64,000 nucleotides of DNA from Pleomorphomonas sp. NRK KF1 (GCF_023721755.1 NZ_JAMDLH010000003.1:388629-452628); one strand, 5' to 3'. Shown: positions 26,199 through 35,235, counted from the first letter of the stretch. The notes: generated by a model from the sequence alone, not told the origin. Program-made: numbers and translations.

Positions 26199-27362
26199 AT
26201 GGGAGAACTTGAGGACCGCAGGACCGCGGTTTCGGAGGCTCGGTTCGAGAGTCTTCTCGACACCGCCGCCGATGGCGTCATCGTCATCGACGAGACTGGT
26301 CGCATGCTGGTCTTCAACAAGATCTGCGAGCAACTGTTCGGCTATACCTCGCAAGAGGCCATCGGCCAGAATGTGTCGCTGATCATGCCGCCCGAGTTCT
26401 CGGTGTCGCACGACCGCTTCATGAACAATTATCACCGGACCGGTGAAAGACGGATCATCGGCATTGGCCGTGAAGTGTCCGGCATGCATCGCGACGGCAC
26501 GGTCTTTCCACTGGAGCTCTCAGTCGGCGAAGCGAAGACCGCGGAGGGGCGTCAGTACATCGGCGTGTTGCGCGACCTGCGCTCCCGTCGTGCCGTCGAG
26601 CAACGCGTATCCCAGCTCCAGGCGCAGGTGGTGCACATGACGCGCCTGTCCGCCATGGACGAGATGGGCGCCGCCATGGCCCACGAACTCAACCAGCCGC
26701 TGACCGCGTTGCTGCTGTATCTTCAGGCCGTAGCCCGGCAGGTCAGGGCCTGCCACGCCGACGCCAAGCCGCCGAGCGACAAGATGCTCGATGTACTCGA
26801 CAAGGCGGTTCTCGAGGCCGAGAGGGCCAGCCATATCGTCCAGCGCATGCGTCAGATGGTGGAGAAGCGCGACCCGGAACGGGCCACCGTCGATTTGCGC
26901 GAGGTGGTCAACGAGGCGCTCGATCTCAGCGAGTTCGTGGCACAGGGGGCCACCGTCACCATTCGCCGCGTCTTCGGCATGACACCGATCCAGGTGGATG
27001 CCGACGCGACGCAGATCCAGCAGATCATCCTGAACCTGCTGCGCAATGCTCTCGAAGTGGCCAAGGAGAGCGAAGAGCGCTGGGTGAAGGTATCCATCGG
27101 TTCCGACGATCGTTCGGCCTTCGTTTCGGTGACCGACAGCGGCCCCGGTTTCTCCGAGGACGTGGGCAAGTCGCTGTTCAGAACGTTCAGCACGACCAAG
27201 AAGTCCGGCATGGGGCTCGGGCTCGCCATATCACGGGCAATCGCCCAGAATCATGGCGGCGACCTGATGGCCGATCCCGGCGGCAATGGGCAGGGGGCCA
27301 CATTCACCCTGATGCTGCCGATGCACCATTCGGACGAGGCGGAAGAGGACACGTGGGGGTGA
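26199..27362 (+). CDS. fixL: FixL, heme-PAS oxygen-sensing histidine kinase
   Basis: Counting from the ATG at 26199, this is a 387-residue soluble kinase. The PAS domain keeps the heme-binding residues of Bradyrhizobium FixL: H71 in VSHDRF (equivalent of H200) and R91 in IIGIGREVSG (equivalent of R220). The dimerisation domain carries the phospho-acceptor H162 in AHELNQP, and the ATPase domain has the N, G1 and G2 boxes (NLLRNALEV, TDSGPGFSED, GMGLGL). FixL autophosphorylates when oxygen is low and passes phosphate to FixJ. No membrane segment is seen, so it is cytosolic. A TTG at 26139 would add 20 residues. Confidence 0.9.
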   Translation: MGELEDRRTAVSEARFESLLDTAADGVIVIDETGRMLVFNKICEQLFGYTSQEAIGQNVSLIMPPEFSVSHDRFMNNYHRTGERRIIGIGREVSGMHRDGTVFPLELSVGEAKTAEGRQYIGVLRDLRSRRAVEQRVSQLQAQVVHMTRLSAMDEMGAAMAHELNQPLTALLLYLQAVARQVRACHADAKPPSDKMLDVLDKAVLEAERASHIVQRMRQMVEKRDPERATVDLREVVNEALDLSEFVAQGATVTIRRVFGMTPIQVDADATQIQQIILNLLRNALEVAKESEERWVKVSIGSDDRSAFVSVTDSGPGFSEDVGKSLFRTFSTTKKSGMGLGLAISRAIAQNHGGDLMADPGGNGQGATFTLMLPMHHSDEAEEDTWG

Positions 27363-27611
27363 ATGGACGGCGCGGCTGGCGCCGGTGGGAAGGGCAAGAA
27401 ACAAAGTGACCACCCAAGGGGTGGTAGCTGGCGCGGCGGGAGGTTTCGCCGTATAAATACGTAGATAAGCAAGGTCCGCCACGAATCTCGCGGAAGCCGT
27501 TCATTCGGACGGGAGGCCCTGAGATGCGCTGAGTGGACGCGATCCATGGACTTGGCTAGCCGGGCGGGACCCTGGCGGTCTTCAGGGATCCTCAGATCGA
27601 GGAAGGGTGAC

Positions 27612-28232
27612 ATGGCTGAAACAGAAGGAAAAATCTTCGTTGTCGACGATGACGCATCGGTGCGTGACGCGCTGTCGGTCATCTTCGAGATGGAAGGTTA
27701 TGGCGTCAGGGTGTTCGCGGACGGCGATCAGTTCCTGACGGCGCTAAAGACGGACAAGCCGGCCTGCGTGCTGCTTGACGTCCACATGCCGGGCAAGTCC
27801 GGCCTCGACATTCTCCGGTCGATCGATGTCGGTACCTTTCCGTCGCCGGTTTTCATCATTTCGGGCCAGGGTGACATCCCCATGGCGGTAAGCGCCATCA
27901 AGGCCGGCGCCACCGATTTCATCGAGAAGCCGTTCGATGCCGATACGGTGGTAACGCGCGTTCGCGAAGCGATCGCTTCTTACGGCCGCCACGCCAACGG
28001 CGGCACTCCGGGCCTGAGCTTCCCCGGTGCCGAGCATCTGACTCCGCGCGAGCGCGATGTTCTGCAGGAAATCACCGGCGGCGCGTCCAACAAGGAAGCC
28101 GGACGGCGCCTTGGCATCTCTCCGCGTACCATCGAAGTGCACCGTGCACGCATCATGGAAAAGCTCGGTGCGCGCAATGCCGCCGATCTCGTCCGTATCG
28201 TGCTGACTGCGCATACGGGGGATCACGGATAA
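27612..28232 (+). CDS. fixJ: FixJ, response regulator for microaerobic genes
   Basis: This 206-residue protein has a receiver domain with phospho-acceptor D56 (LLDVHMPGKSG) and a C-terminal LuxR/FixJ helix-turn-helix (LTPRERDVLQEITGGASNKEAG, then RTIEVHRARIMEKL). Phospho-FixJ activates fixK and similar genes at low oxygen. It lies 249 nt after fixL. In the gap, TACGTAG at 27458-27464 partly matches the published FixJ site (GTAMGTAG), so self-activation is possible. AGGAAGGG precedes the start. Confidence 0.92.
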   Translation: MAETEGKIFVVDDDASVRDALSVIFEMEGYGVRVFADGDQFLTALKTDKPACVLLDVHMPGKSGLDILRSIDVGTFPSPVFIISGQGDIPMAVSAIKAGATDFIEKPFDADTVVTRVREAIASYGRHANGGTPGLSFPGAEHLTPRERDVLQEITGGASNKEAGRRLGISPRTIEVHRARIMEKLGARNAADLVRIVLTAHTGDHG

Positions 28233-28306
28233 ACATTGCCCAATGATCAAGGCACACTACTTTTTCCTGCGACTGGTTTGCGCCTCGCAGTTTTAGAGTG
28301 TGGCTT

Positions 28307-28645
28307 ATGTATATCATTGTTGAGGACGATCCTTCGGTCGCCGACGCGCTGGAATCCCTGCTCTCAGGAGCGGGATTGCCGGTGCGTGTCTTTGCGAGCG
28401 CCGAGGAATTCATTCATTCCGCTTCTCCAGCTCCCGACGATACGATGATCGTCGACCTCGGCTTGCCGGGCATGAGCGGTGGCGAACTCGTTCGTCATCT
28501 GGAGAAGGCGGGCGCGACGCCCAAGGTCATCGCCATTTCCGGCAAATCGTCGCGGACGATCGCGCGTGAAACCGAAGGCCTGGCCGACGTGAAGATCCTT
28601 CGCAAACCGCCGGCGGCCGACTGGCTGGAGGCGATCACCGCCTGA
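28307..28645 (+). CDS. Single-domain receiver protein, FixT-like candidate
   Basis: This 112-residue stand-alone receiver has a complete set of receiver residues: acidic pair D7/D8, phospho-acceptor D50 (IVDLGLPGMSG), S78 and K100 (RKPP). There is no output domain. It lies 74 nt after fixJ and ends at a strong terminator, before fixK. In Sinorhizobium and Caulobacter a small single-domain protein, FixT, inhibits the FixL/FixJ relay as negative feedback. The location suggests the same role here, but the sequence alone does not prove it. It could instead be a general phosphate sink. Confidence 0.72.
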   Translation: MYIIVEDDPSVADALESLLSGAGLPVRVFASAEEFIHSASPAPDDTMIVDLGLPGMSGGELVRHLEKAGATPKVIAISGKSSRTIARETEGLADVKILRKPPAADWLEAITA

Positions 28646-28672
28646 TCCTTCTGCAGAACGGTGCCTTGGCCG

Positions 28673-28693
28673 CCCGGTTCGCCGGGTTTTTTT
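28673..28693 (+). terminator. Rho-independent terminator after the single-domain receiver gene
   Basis: CCCGG-TTCG-CCGGG (28673-28686) is followed by seven Ts. It is 27 nt past the stop. Confidence 0.9.
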
Positions 28694-29053
28694 GTCTTCC
28701 GCCTGCGGGGGAAGCAACGATGTCTGACGAAATTGTCCATGTTTCCGCCCGTTTTGTCCGGGTGGAGATTCGATACCTGCGCTTTCCAAGGCTGGCGGGA
28801 AGCGTTGTTTTCGCCAGCGCCGTCGCGCCTTAGGCGCGGAAAACGAGAACCCTTCCTGCGATGGTTAAGTAACCAAACGAATTACCGCAGGGCGCTTATG
28901 TCCATATTGTGTCAGTGTCGATAGTGGTGCGGCCGAAGCGGACGGGTTTCGGTCGAGCCGACGGAGAGTGAGCGGCCATGGACGGATGGCCGGTTCGATC
29001 CTCCGGTGGCCTGCCGACCACGTGTCACCGAGCATGTCATCGAGGAGGGATCG
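28694..29053 (+). promoter_or_regulatory. fixK upstream region with a FixJ-like site and a nested hairpin
   Basis: No gene is seen here. At 28863-28874, GGTTAAGTAACC is a palindrome whose core TAAGTA matches the FixJ site core. It lies 180 nt before the fixK ATG, which is right for a phospho-FixJ activated promoter. At 28807-28844, GTTTTC/GAAAAC close a hairpin whose inner stem is CGCGCC-TTA-GGCGCG. This may be a small RNA or a leader structure. FixJ control is inferred. Confidence 0.5.
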
Positions 29054-29812
29054 ATGTTCGTTGAGAAAAAGACCTCGTTTGCCGAAGGGTTCGCAGCCGG
29101 CGGTTTCGACGATGGACGCCATCGCAGCCGCTATGCCGGCACCCGGCTTCGCGCGCCGGCCGACGATAGTGCGTGGGACCATTACCGCGCTTCGCCGCGC
29201 GCGCGCTTCGACCGCCACGACGCCCACGCCGTGCTGTTTCATGAGGACGATACCGCCAGTCACCTCTACGAGGTGGTCAGTGGCCAGATCATGCTTTATC
29301 GCCTGCTCGGCGACGGACGCCGTCAGGTGGTCGACATCCTCGGCGAGGGTGACCTTTTCGGCCATTCGCTCACCGGTCTTTACGATTGCACGGCCGAGGC
29401 GCTGACCTCTGCCGAGGTGCGAGTGCTGGATCGCCGCGACATCGACCAGTCCATCGATCTGCTCGCCCACGTCAATCGATGTCTCCTGACGCGGATCGAA
29501 GCCTTGCATAGCCATGCCGTGTTGCTTGGCCGCAAGTCTGCCACCGAGCGGGTGGCGAGCTTCCTGATGCGCTTCGTGCCAAATCGCGGCGTTGTTGGCT
29601 GTACCGGGCCGGAGCGGCACAACACGGATACCGAGCTCGTGGTGTTGAAGATGACGCGGCAGGAGATCGCCGACTTCCTCGGCCTCACCATCGAGACGGT
29701 GAGCCGCGTGCTGTCCGACCTCAAGCGGCGCGGCTTCATTGCCATAGAACGCAACGACCGCATCCGCCTCGTCGACGTCTGCCGTGTCTGCAAGATGACA
29801 GGCATTCACTGA
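29054..29812 (+). CDS. fixK: FixK-type Crp/Fnr transcriptional regulator
   Basis: This 252-residue regulator has a cyclic-nucleotide-binding-like N-terminal domain and a C-terminal helix-turn-helix (TRQEIADFLGLTIETVSRVLSDLKRRGF). The recognition helix has E-x-x-S-R, the FNR-type set that reads TTGA(T/C)-N4-(A/G)TCAA. The N terminus lacks the four cysteines of oxygen-sensing FNR, so oxygen input probably comes through FixLJ instead. Cysteines occur near the C terminus (VCRVCKM). Matching boxes lie before hemN, ccoN and hemA. GGAGGGA lies upstream of the start. Confidence 0.88.
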   Translation: MFVEKKTSFAEGFAAGGFDDGRHRSRYAGTRLRAPADDSAWDHYRASPRARFDRHDAHAVLFHEDDTASHLYEVVSGQIMLYRLLGDGRRQVVDILGEGDLFGHSLTGLYDCTAEALTSAEVRVLDRRDIDQSIDLLAHVNRCLLTRIEALHSHAVLLGRKSATERVASFLMRFVPNRGVVGCTGPERHNTDTELVVLKMTRQEIADFLGLTIETVSRVLSDLKRRGFIAIERNDRIRLVDVCRVCKMTGIH

Positions 29813-29825
29813 CGTCGACTGCCGA

Positions 29826-31187
29826 CTAAACCGCCACCGAATGACGCCCACCCGTGCCGAGATAGGCGTCGAAAGCGGAGGCGACGAGGCGCGCCAGTTC
29901 GGCGCCGTGTCGAACAATGGCCACTCGCTTGTCGTCGGCAACCACCCAGCCGGCACGGACGAGCGGCGCCAGCTTTTCGAGGTCGGCCGAGAGCAGGCTC
30001 GTCTCCGCGCCGTGGCGGGCGGCGGTGGCCGACAGGTCGACATCGAAGAAGCACAGGAGCTGTTCGATGACGTCGGCCCTGAGGCGGTCTTCCGCTGTCA
30101 ACAGGCGGCCTCGCTCGGTTGCAAGGCGGCCACCCACGACGCGCTCGCGCCAGTTACCGGTGTCGGCGACGTTCTGGGCGTAACCCCAGGCCGTCCGGCC
30201 GATCGACGAGGCGCCGAAGCCAATCAGCGTGTCAGCGCGATCGGTGGTGTAGCCTTGGAAATTGCGGCGTAGCGTCCGGTTCGACAATGCCGCGGCCATG
30301 GAATCGGTCGACCGGGCAAAATGGTCGATGCCGATCGGTACATAGCCCGCCGCTGCGATGGAGCTGTGGGCCGTCCGCTCGAGATCGAGCCGTTGCTCAC
30401 TGCCTGGTAGCTTCGATGCGTCGATGAGCTTCTGGTTGGCGCGGAACCAGGGAACGTGGGCATAGCCGAACAGAGAGATGCGGTCGGGCGCGAGAGCTAT
30501 GGCCGCTTCGACCGTACGCCGAATGGAGGAGACGGTCTGCTCGGGCAATCCGTAGATCAGATCGAAGCTCAGCGAGGTGATGCCGGCGCTTCGCAGCTGC
30601 TCGACGGATGCCGACACCGTTTCGGCGGGCTGGATGCGTCCTATGGCCGCCTGAACCGTCGGGTCGAAGTCTTGCACGCCCAGACTGGCACGGTTGACGC
30701 CGATGGCCCGAAGCAGGCGGGCCCGTTCCTTGCCCAGATGGCGCGGATCGAGCTCGATCGCATGCTCGGTATCCGGTCCGATGCTGAAGAAGCGGTGGAA
30801 GTCGTCGACGATTGCCTCGAAGGCCTCGGCCGACAAAAGGTTGGGTGTACCGCCGCCCCAGTGAATGTGCGACACCGCTCGCCGGCCAATCCGCGCCGCA
30901 ACCATGGCGATTTCCGACCTGAGCACGTCGACATAGGCCTCGATCGGCGCGTAGCGCCGGGTCGCCTTGGTCGTGCAGCCGCAATAGTGGCAGATCGAAT
31001 GGCAGAATGGGATGTGAATGTAGAGCGAGACCGGGCCGTCCTCTGTCGCCGCCTTATCGAGAAGCCCGCCATAGGCTTCCGCTCCGACCTCGGCCGAGAA
31101 ATGGGGCGCCGTCGGATAGGAGGTGTAGCGCGGCACGGTGGCGCGAATGAGGGTCTCGAGCGAAACGGCTTCGTCCAGTTGGGTCAT
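29826..31187 (-). CDS. hemN: Oxygen-independent coproporphyrinogen III dehydrogenase HemN
   Basis: This 453-residue radical SAM enzyme has the cluster cysteines C62, C66 and C69 (FCHSICHYC) and the HIHWGGGTPN segment. It converts coproporphyrinogen III to protoporphyrinogen IX without oxygen in heme synthesis, replacing HemF at low oxygen. Length and motifs match the true HemN rather than HemW. It is convergent with fixK, the stops 13 nt apart. A perfect FixK box (TTGAC-N4-GTCAA) is centred 41.5 nt upstream of the ATG, and a sigma-70-like promoter lies further upstream. Confidence 0.95.
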   Translation of the reverse strand: MTQLDEAVSLETLIRATVPRYTSYPTAPHFSAEVGAEAYGGLLDKAATEDGPVSLYIHIPFCHSICHYCGCTTKATRRYAPIEAYVDVLRSEIAMVAARIGRRAVSHIHWGGGTPNLLSAEAFEAIVDDFHRFFSIGPDTEHAIELDPRHLGKERARLLRAIGVNRASLGVQDFDPTVQAAIGRIQPAETVSASVEQLRSAGITSLSFDLIYGLPEQTVSSIRRTVEAAIALAPDRISLFGYAHVPWFRANQKLIDASKLPGSEQRLDLERTAHSSIAAAGYVPIGIDHFARSTDSMAAALSNRTLRRNFQGYTTDRADTLIGFGASSIGRTAWGYAQNVADTGNWRERVVGGRLATERGRLLTAEDRLRADVIEQLLCFFDVDLSATAARHGAETSLLSADLEKLAPLVRAGWVVADDKRVAIVRHGAELARLVASAFDAYLGTGGRHSVAV

Positions 31188-31221
31188 GCGTTATCCTTGG
31201 CGCCGCTGGCCGGCCGATACA

Positions 31222-31235
31222 TTGACCGGCGTCAA
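31222..31235 (-). promoter_or_regulatory. FNR/FixK box upstream of hemN
   Basis: TTGACCGGCGTCAA is a perfect TTGAC-N4-GTCAA palindrome. Its centre (31228.5) is 41.5 nt from the hemN start codon. Class II activation from here would put the transcript start at the ATG itself, so either the mRNA is leaderless or the site acts on the upstream promoter in another way. Confidence 0.8.
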
Positions 31236-31343
31236 ACGCGGCGGCATTGGACCGAATCAGTCGGCCCTTGCCATTTTGGCGGACTGGTATCTGCCCCCCG
31301 ATCCGTCTCGCTTGCAACGACGACGATCCGATCCGTGTCGCTC

Positions 31344-31373
31344 ATTATAATTAGTCCATTTTGATATAGGCAA
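31344..31373 (-). promoter_or_regulatory. Candidate sigma-70-like promoter for hemN
   Basis: On the minus strand TTGCCT (31373-31368) and TATAAT (31349-31344) are 18 bp apart. The predicted start near 31337 lies about 100 nt upstream of the FixK box, so the box would lie inside the leader. Confidence 0.4.
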
Positions 31374-31417
31374 AACGTCTAGAACTGCGCTAAACCCCCT
31401 CCATTCCCGGATCAACC

Positions 31418-31459
31418 TTGACCTTTGTCAAGGTTGGTATGCGTAGACCTAACTAGGTT
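31418..31459 (+). promoter_or_regulatory. FNR/FixK-dependent promoter of ccoNOQP
   Basis: TTGACCTTTGTCAA (31418-31431) is a perfect box, extended by four more complementary base pairs on each side (31414-31435). TAGGTT (31454-31459) follows as the -10, starting 29.5 bp from the box centre. This places the box at -41.5, the class II FNR position. The ccoN start is 121 nt after the -10. Confidence 0.8.
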
Positions 31460-31579
31460 GTTTCCCGTGCTCCGGACGCAAATGTTCGGGGCGGGGGACA
31501 CTAGGGCGTCGGCAAACGGGCGAAGCGAGGCGCTCGTCGGCGACGGTGGGCGATCTCCGACAGACACGGGGCGACGAAC

Positions 31580-33232
31580 ATGACGGCGTTGAGGGCCAAA
31601 CCTCTGATGTCGCTCGAGGAAACCGTATACACGGTTTTCCTGGGGCTTCTCTTTCTCTATTGCGTTCTGGCCGCCGGCAAGGCGGTGGATCCGGTCTTTG
31701 CCTTTCATGCCACCATCGGCGCGATCGCGTCGGCGGCCGGCGTCTTCCTGATTGTCCGGTCGTTCATCGACCGCGACGGCCATGTCGAACCCGCCGAGAT
31801 CAACGGCAAGCCGAACTACAATCTCGGTCCGGTCAAATTTGCTTCGATCGCTGCCATGTTCTGGGGCATCGCCGGTTTTTCCGTCGGCATCTGGATCGCT
31901 CTCGAACTGGCCTATCCGGCCCTCAACCTCGGCCTTCCCTGGACGACCTTCGGACGCCTCCGCCCGCTTCACACTTCGGCGGTCATCTTCGCCTTCGGTG
32001 GCAACGTGCTTCTGGCAACGTCCTTCTATGTCGTGCAGCGCACCAGCCGGGCCCGCATGCCGGGCCTCGTCACCCCGTGGTTCGTCATTCTCGGCTACAA
32101 CGTGTTCATCGTCATCGCCGGCACCGGATATCTGCTGGGGGTTACGCAGAGCAAGGAATACGCCGAACCGGAATGGTATGCCGACCTCTGGCTGACCATC
32201 GTCTGGGTCGCCTATCTCATGGTCTTCCTGGCGACGCTATGGCGGCGCAAGGAGCCCCATATCTATGTGGCGAACTGGTTCTATCTCGCCTTCATCGTCA
32301 CCATCGCCATGTTGCACATCGTCAACAATGCGGCGGTGCCGGTCAGCGTCTTCGGCTCCAAGTCCTATGTGGTCTGGGCGGGCGTGCAGGACGCGATGGT
32401 GCAGTGGTGGTACGGCCACAACGCGGTGGGCTTCTTCCTGACCGCCGGCTTCCTGGCCATCATGTATTACTTCGTGCCGAAGCGGGCCAACAGGCCGGTC
32501 TATTCCTACCGGCTGTCGATCATCCACTTCTGGGCGCTGATCTTCCTCTACATCTGGGCCGGCCCCCACCACCTCCACTACACCGCGCTGCCCGAATGGG
32601 CGTCGACGCTCGGCATGGTGTTCTCGGTCATGCTGTGGATGCCCTCCTGGGGCGGCATGATCAACGGTCTGATGACGCTGTCGGGCGCCTGGGACAAGCT
32701 GCGTACCGATCCGGTTCTGCGTCTTCTCGTGGTGTCGGTCGCTTTCTACGGCATGTCGACCTTCGAAGGGCCGCTGATGTCGGTGAAGGCGGTCAATTCG
32801 CTCAGCCACTACACCGACTGGACCATCGGCCACGTGCATTCCGGCGCGCTTGGCTGGGTGGGCTACGTCTCCTTCGGCGCGCTTTACTGCATGGTCCCCT
32901 GGATCTGGGGCAAGCGCGACGTCTACTCCCTGAAGCTCGTCGACTGGCACTTCTGGATCTCGACGCTGGGCATTGTGCTCTACATCACGTCGATGTGGGT
33001 GTCCGGCATCATGCAGGGCCTGATGTGGCGTGCCTACACCGAGCTCGGCTTCCTGCAGTACTCCTTCGTCGAAACCGTCGAGGCGATGCATCCCTACTAC
33101 GTCATCCGTGCGTTGGGCGGCATCCTCTTCCTGACCGGCGCGGTGATCATGGCGGTCAACCTCTATCTCACCATTCGCCACGGCGAGGCCGAAAAGCCGG
33201 CTGCTGACGTGGCCCTGGCTCCGGCCGAGTAA
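31580..33232 (+). CDS. ccoN: Cytochrome c oxidase, cbb3-type, subunit I (CcoN)
   Basis: This 550-residue heme-copper oxidase catalytic subunit has 12 or more membrane helices and many conserved histidines ([40 protein letters not shown]). It reduces oxygen to water with high affinity and pumps protons under microaerobic conditions. It is first in ccoNOQP, with 11 nt to ccoO. It is controlled by the FixK box at 31418-31431. Confidence 0.97.
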   Translation: MTALRAKPLMSLEETVYTVFLGLLFLYCVLAAGKAVDPVFAFHATIGAIASAAGVFLIVRSFIDRDGHVEPAEINGKPNYNLGPVKFASIAAMFWGIAGFSVGIWIALELAYPALNLGLPWTTFGRLRPLHTSAVIFAFGGNVLLATSFYVVQRTSRARMPGLVTPWFVILGYNVFIVIAGTGYLLGVTQSKEYAEPEWYADLWLTIVWVAYLMVFLATLWRRKEPHIYVANWFYLAFIVTIAMLHIVNNAAVPVSVFGSKSYVVWAGVQDAMVQWWYGHNAVGFFLTAGFLAIMYYFVPKRANRPVYSYRLSIIHFWALIFLYIWAGPHHLHYTALPEWASTLGMVFSVMLWMPSWGGMINGLMTLSGAWDKLRTDPVLRLLVVSVAFYGMSTFEGPLMSVKAVNSLSHYTDWTIGHVHSGALGWVGYVSFGALYCMVPWIWGKRDVYSLKLVDWHFWISTLGIVLYITSMWVSGIMQGLMWRAYTELGFLQYSFVETVEAMHPYYVIRALGGILFLTGAVIMAVNLYLTIRHGEAEKPAADVALAPAE

Positions 33233-33243
33233 GGAGACGACTG

Positions 33244-33975
33244 ATGGGTCTCATGCAAAAGCATGTGGTGTTCGAGCGGAACTCGATCGTTCTCCTGATC
33301 GGCATCCTGATCGTGGTGGCCATCGGCGGTCTGGTCGAGATCGTGCCCCTGTTCTACCTCAAGAGCACGATCGAGACGGTGACCGGGATGCGGCCCTATT
33401 CGCCGCTGGAGCTCGCGGGGCGCAACATCTTCATCCGCGAGGGCTGCTATCTCTGCCACAGCCAGATGATCCGCCCGATGCGCGACGAGATCGAGCGTTA
33501 CGGCCATTTCTCGCTGGCGGCGGAAAGCCAGTACGACCACCCCTTCCAGTGGGGATCGAAGCGGACGGGTCCCGATCTTGCCCGCGTGGGCGGCAAGTAT
33601 TCCGACGATTGGCACGTCGCCCATCTCGTTGACCCCCGCTCGGTGGTTCCGGCCTCGGTCATGCCGGCCTATCCCTTCCTGAAGGAGATGCCGCTCAAGG
33701 CCGCCCTGATTGCCGAGGACATGAAGACGCTGCGGCTCCAGGGCGTGCCCTACACCGATGAGGACATCGCCAACGCGGAGGCCGACCTCAAGGCCCAGGT
33801 GAACCCGGACGGCATGACAGAGGGTCTGGTTGCCCGCTATCCCAAGACGGTGGTGCGCGACTTCGACGGCAATCCGAACAAGCTGACCGAGATGGACGCG
33901 CTCGTTGCCTATCTCCAGATGCTCGGAACCCTGGTCGACTTCTCGACCTATGACGACAAAGCCAACCTGCGTTGA
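33244..33975 (+). CDS. ccoO: Cytochrome c oxidase, cbb3-type, subunit II (CcoO)
   Basis: This 243-residue membrane-anchored monoheme cytochrome c has an N-terminal membrane helix ([20 protein letters not shown]) and a single heme motif CYLCH at residues 68-72. It passes electrons from CcoP to the CcoN active site. The length is normal for the subunit. It lies 11 nt after ccoN and 8 nt before ccoQ. Confidence 0.96.
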   Translation: MGLMQKHVVFERNSIVLLIGILIVVAIGGLVEIVPLFYLKSTIETVTGMRPYSPLELAGRNIFIREGCYLCHSQMIRPMRDEIERYGHFSLAAESQYDHPFQWGSKRTGPDLARVGGKYSDDWHVAHLVDPRSVVPASVMPAYPFLKEMPLKAALIAEDMKTLRLQGVPYTDEDIANAEADLKAQVNPDGMTEGLVARYPKTVVRDFDGNPNKLTEMDALVAYLQMLGTLVDFSTYDDKANLR

Positions 33976-33983
33976 GGGGTACC

Positions 33984-34139
33984 ATGGACTTCAGCTACGA
34001 ACAGGTTGCCGCTTTCGCCCAACAGAGCGGGCTTCTGTACTTCTTCCTGATCTTCTCGGCCATCTGCGTCTATGCGCTTTGGCCGAAGAACAAGGCGAAG
34101 TTCGACCACGCCGCGCAGATCCCGCTTGAGGAGGATTGA
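33984..34139 (+). CDS. ccoQ: Cytochrome c oxidase, cbb3-type, subunit CcoQ
   Basis: This 51-residue single-helix membrane protein (SGLLYFFLIFSAICVYALWP followed by a charged tail KNKAKFDHAA) is the small stabilising subunit of the cbb3 oxidase. It is below the usual gene-prediction length, but its place between ccoO and ccoP, spacing and sequence type make it certain. It starts MDFSYEQVAAFAQQ and lies 3 nt from ccoP. Confidence 0.93.
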   Translation: MDFSYEQVAAFAQQSGLLYFFLIFSAICVYALWPKNKAKFDHAAQIPLEED

Positions 34140-34142
34140 GCC

Positions 34143-35009
34143 ATGGCTCACGAGGAAATCGACAAGGTCACCGGCGTGTCGACCACCGGCCACGAATGGG
34201 ACGGAATCAAGGAGCTCAACAACCCGCTGCCGCGCTGGTGGCTGTGGGTGTTCTATGCCTGTATCGTCTTCGCGATCGGCTACGCCTTCGTCTACCCGGC
34301 GGTGCCGCTCGTGTCGGGCTACACCAAGGGTTTGCTCGGCCACTCGCAACGTGCCTCGGCACTTGCGGAGGCCGAGGCGGGCCGCGCCGAGCGCAACGTG
34401 GTGGGACAGAACCTCGCCAATGCCGGCCTTGAGGAGATCAAGAACGATCCCAAGATGCTGGAGTTCGCCATGGCCCAGGGGCGCGCCGCCTTCGGCGACA
34501 ACTGTGCGCCCTGCCACGGCTCGGGCGCGACGGGCTCCAAGGGCTACCCGAACCTTCAGGACGACGACTGGCTGTGGGGCGGCACTCTCGCCGACATCGA
34601 GCACACCATCACCGTCGGCATCCGGTCGACCAGTCCGGATACGCGGATGAACGACATGCCGCGCTTCGGCGCAGATGGCCTGCTCGACGCCAAGCAGATC
34701 CGCAACGTCGCTGGCTACGTGCTGTCGCTGTCGGGCAACTCGGTCAAGGGCGCTGACGTGGAGGCCGGCAAGCAGATCTTCGCCGAGAACTGCACGAGCT
34801 GTCACGGCGAGGATGCCAAGGGCATTCAGGAGCTTGGCGCGCCGAATCTGACCGACAAGATCTGGCTGTACGGCGGCGACGAGGCGTCGGTGATCTATAC
34901 CGTCACCAACGCTCACCGCGGCGTCATGCCGACCTGGGCCGGCAAGCTCGATCCGGTGACCATCAAGTCGCTGGCGATCTACGTCCACGACCTTGGCGGC
35001 GGTACCTGA
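34143..35009 (+). CDS. ccoP: Cytochrome c oxidase, cbb3-type, subunit III (CcoP)
   Basis: This 288-residue diheme cytochrome c has one membrane helix near residues 33-53 (WLWVFYACIVFAIGYAFVYP) and two heme sites, CAPCH at 121-125 and CTSCH at 217-221. It receives electrons from the cytochrome bc1 complex or soluble cytochrome c. It is the last gene of ccoNOQP and is followed by a GC-rich hairpin at 35034-35055. Confidence 0.97.
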   Translation: MAHEEIDKVTGVSTTGHEWDGIKELNNPLPRWWLWVFYACIVFAIGYAFVYPAVPLVSGYTKGLLGHSQRASALAEAEAGRAERNVVGQNLANAGLEEIKNDPKMLEFAMAQGRAAFGDNCAPCHGSGATGSKGYPNLQDDDWLWGGTLADIEHTITVGIRSTSPDTRMNDMPRFGADGLLDAKQIRNVAGYVLSLSGNSVKGADVEAGKQIFAENCTSCHGEDAKGIQELGAPNLTDKIWLYGGDEASVIYTVTNAHRGVMPTWAGKLDPVTIKSLAIYVHDLGGGT

Positions 35010-35033
35010 GATCCCTATGTGAGGACGTCGAGC

Positions 35034-35055
35034 CGGCGGGGAGCGATCCCCGCCG
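35034..35055 (+). terminator. Terminator-like hairpin after ccoP
   Basis: CGGCGGGGA (35034-35042) and TCCCCGCCG (35047-35055) form a perfect 9-bp stem with loop GCGA, followed by CTGCTGTTTG. The U run is short, so ccoG may still be partly read from the ccoN promoter. Confidence 0.6.
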
Positions 35056-35128
35056 CTGCTGTTTGAATTGGGGAGCCGCGCCTGAGCCAGCTCCGGCAAG
35101 CGCGGAAATCCTTTTGGGAAGTGCTGAG

Positions 35129-35235
35129 CTAGAGCAGTTCCAGCAAAAGTGGGAACCGGTTTTGCGTCCGGAACTGCGTCTTAACGAAGAGCTAGAGTTT
35201 CTCCGACGAACCCGAGTTCGCCGGAGAAACTCTAG
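35129..35235. repeat. 107-bp palindromic intergenic repeat, copy 1
   Basis: This copy begins CTAGAGCAGTTCCAGC, contains CAAAAGTGGGAACCGGTTTT and GCGTCCGGAACTGC, and ends in a second hairpin from CTAGAGTTTCTCCG to CGGAGAAACTCTAG. The same element occurs at 43923-44029 with exactly the same length. Related sequences are common in Hyphomicrobiales genomes (RIME-like elements, from general knowledge). It lies between ccoP and ccoG. The rest of 35010-35407 holds the ccoP hairpin and an AT-rich stretch before ccoG. No FixK box is seen there. Confidence 0.85.

Noticed and set aside
28661..28924. Small plus-strand frame between the receiver gene and fixK
   Set aside because: It crosses a strong terminator, has no ribosome-binding site and is Trp/Arg/Cys-rich without a domain.
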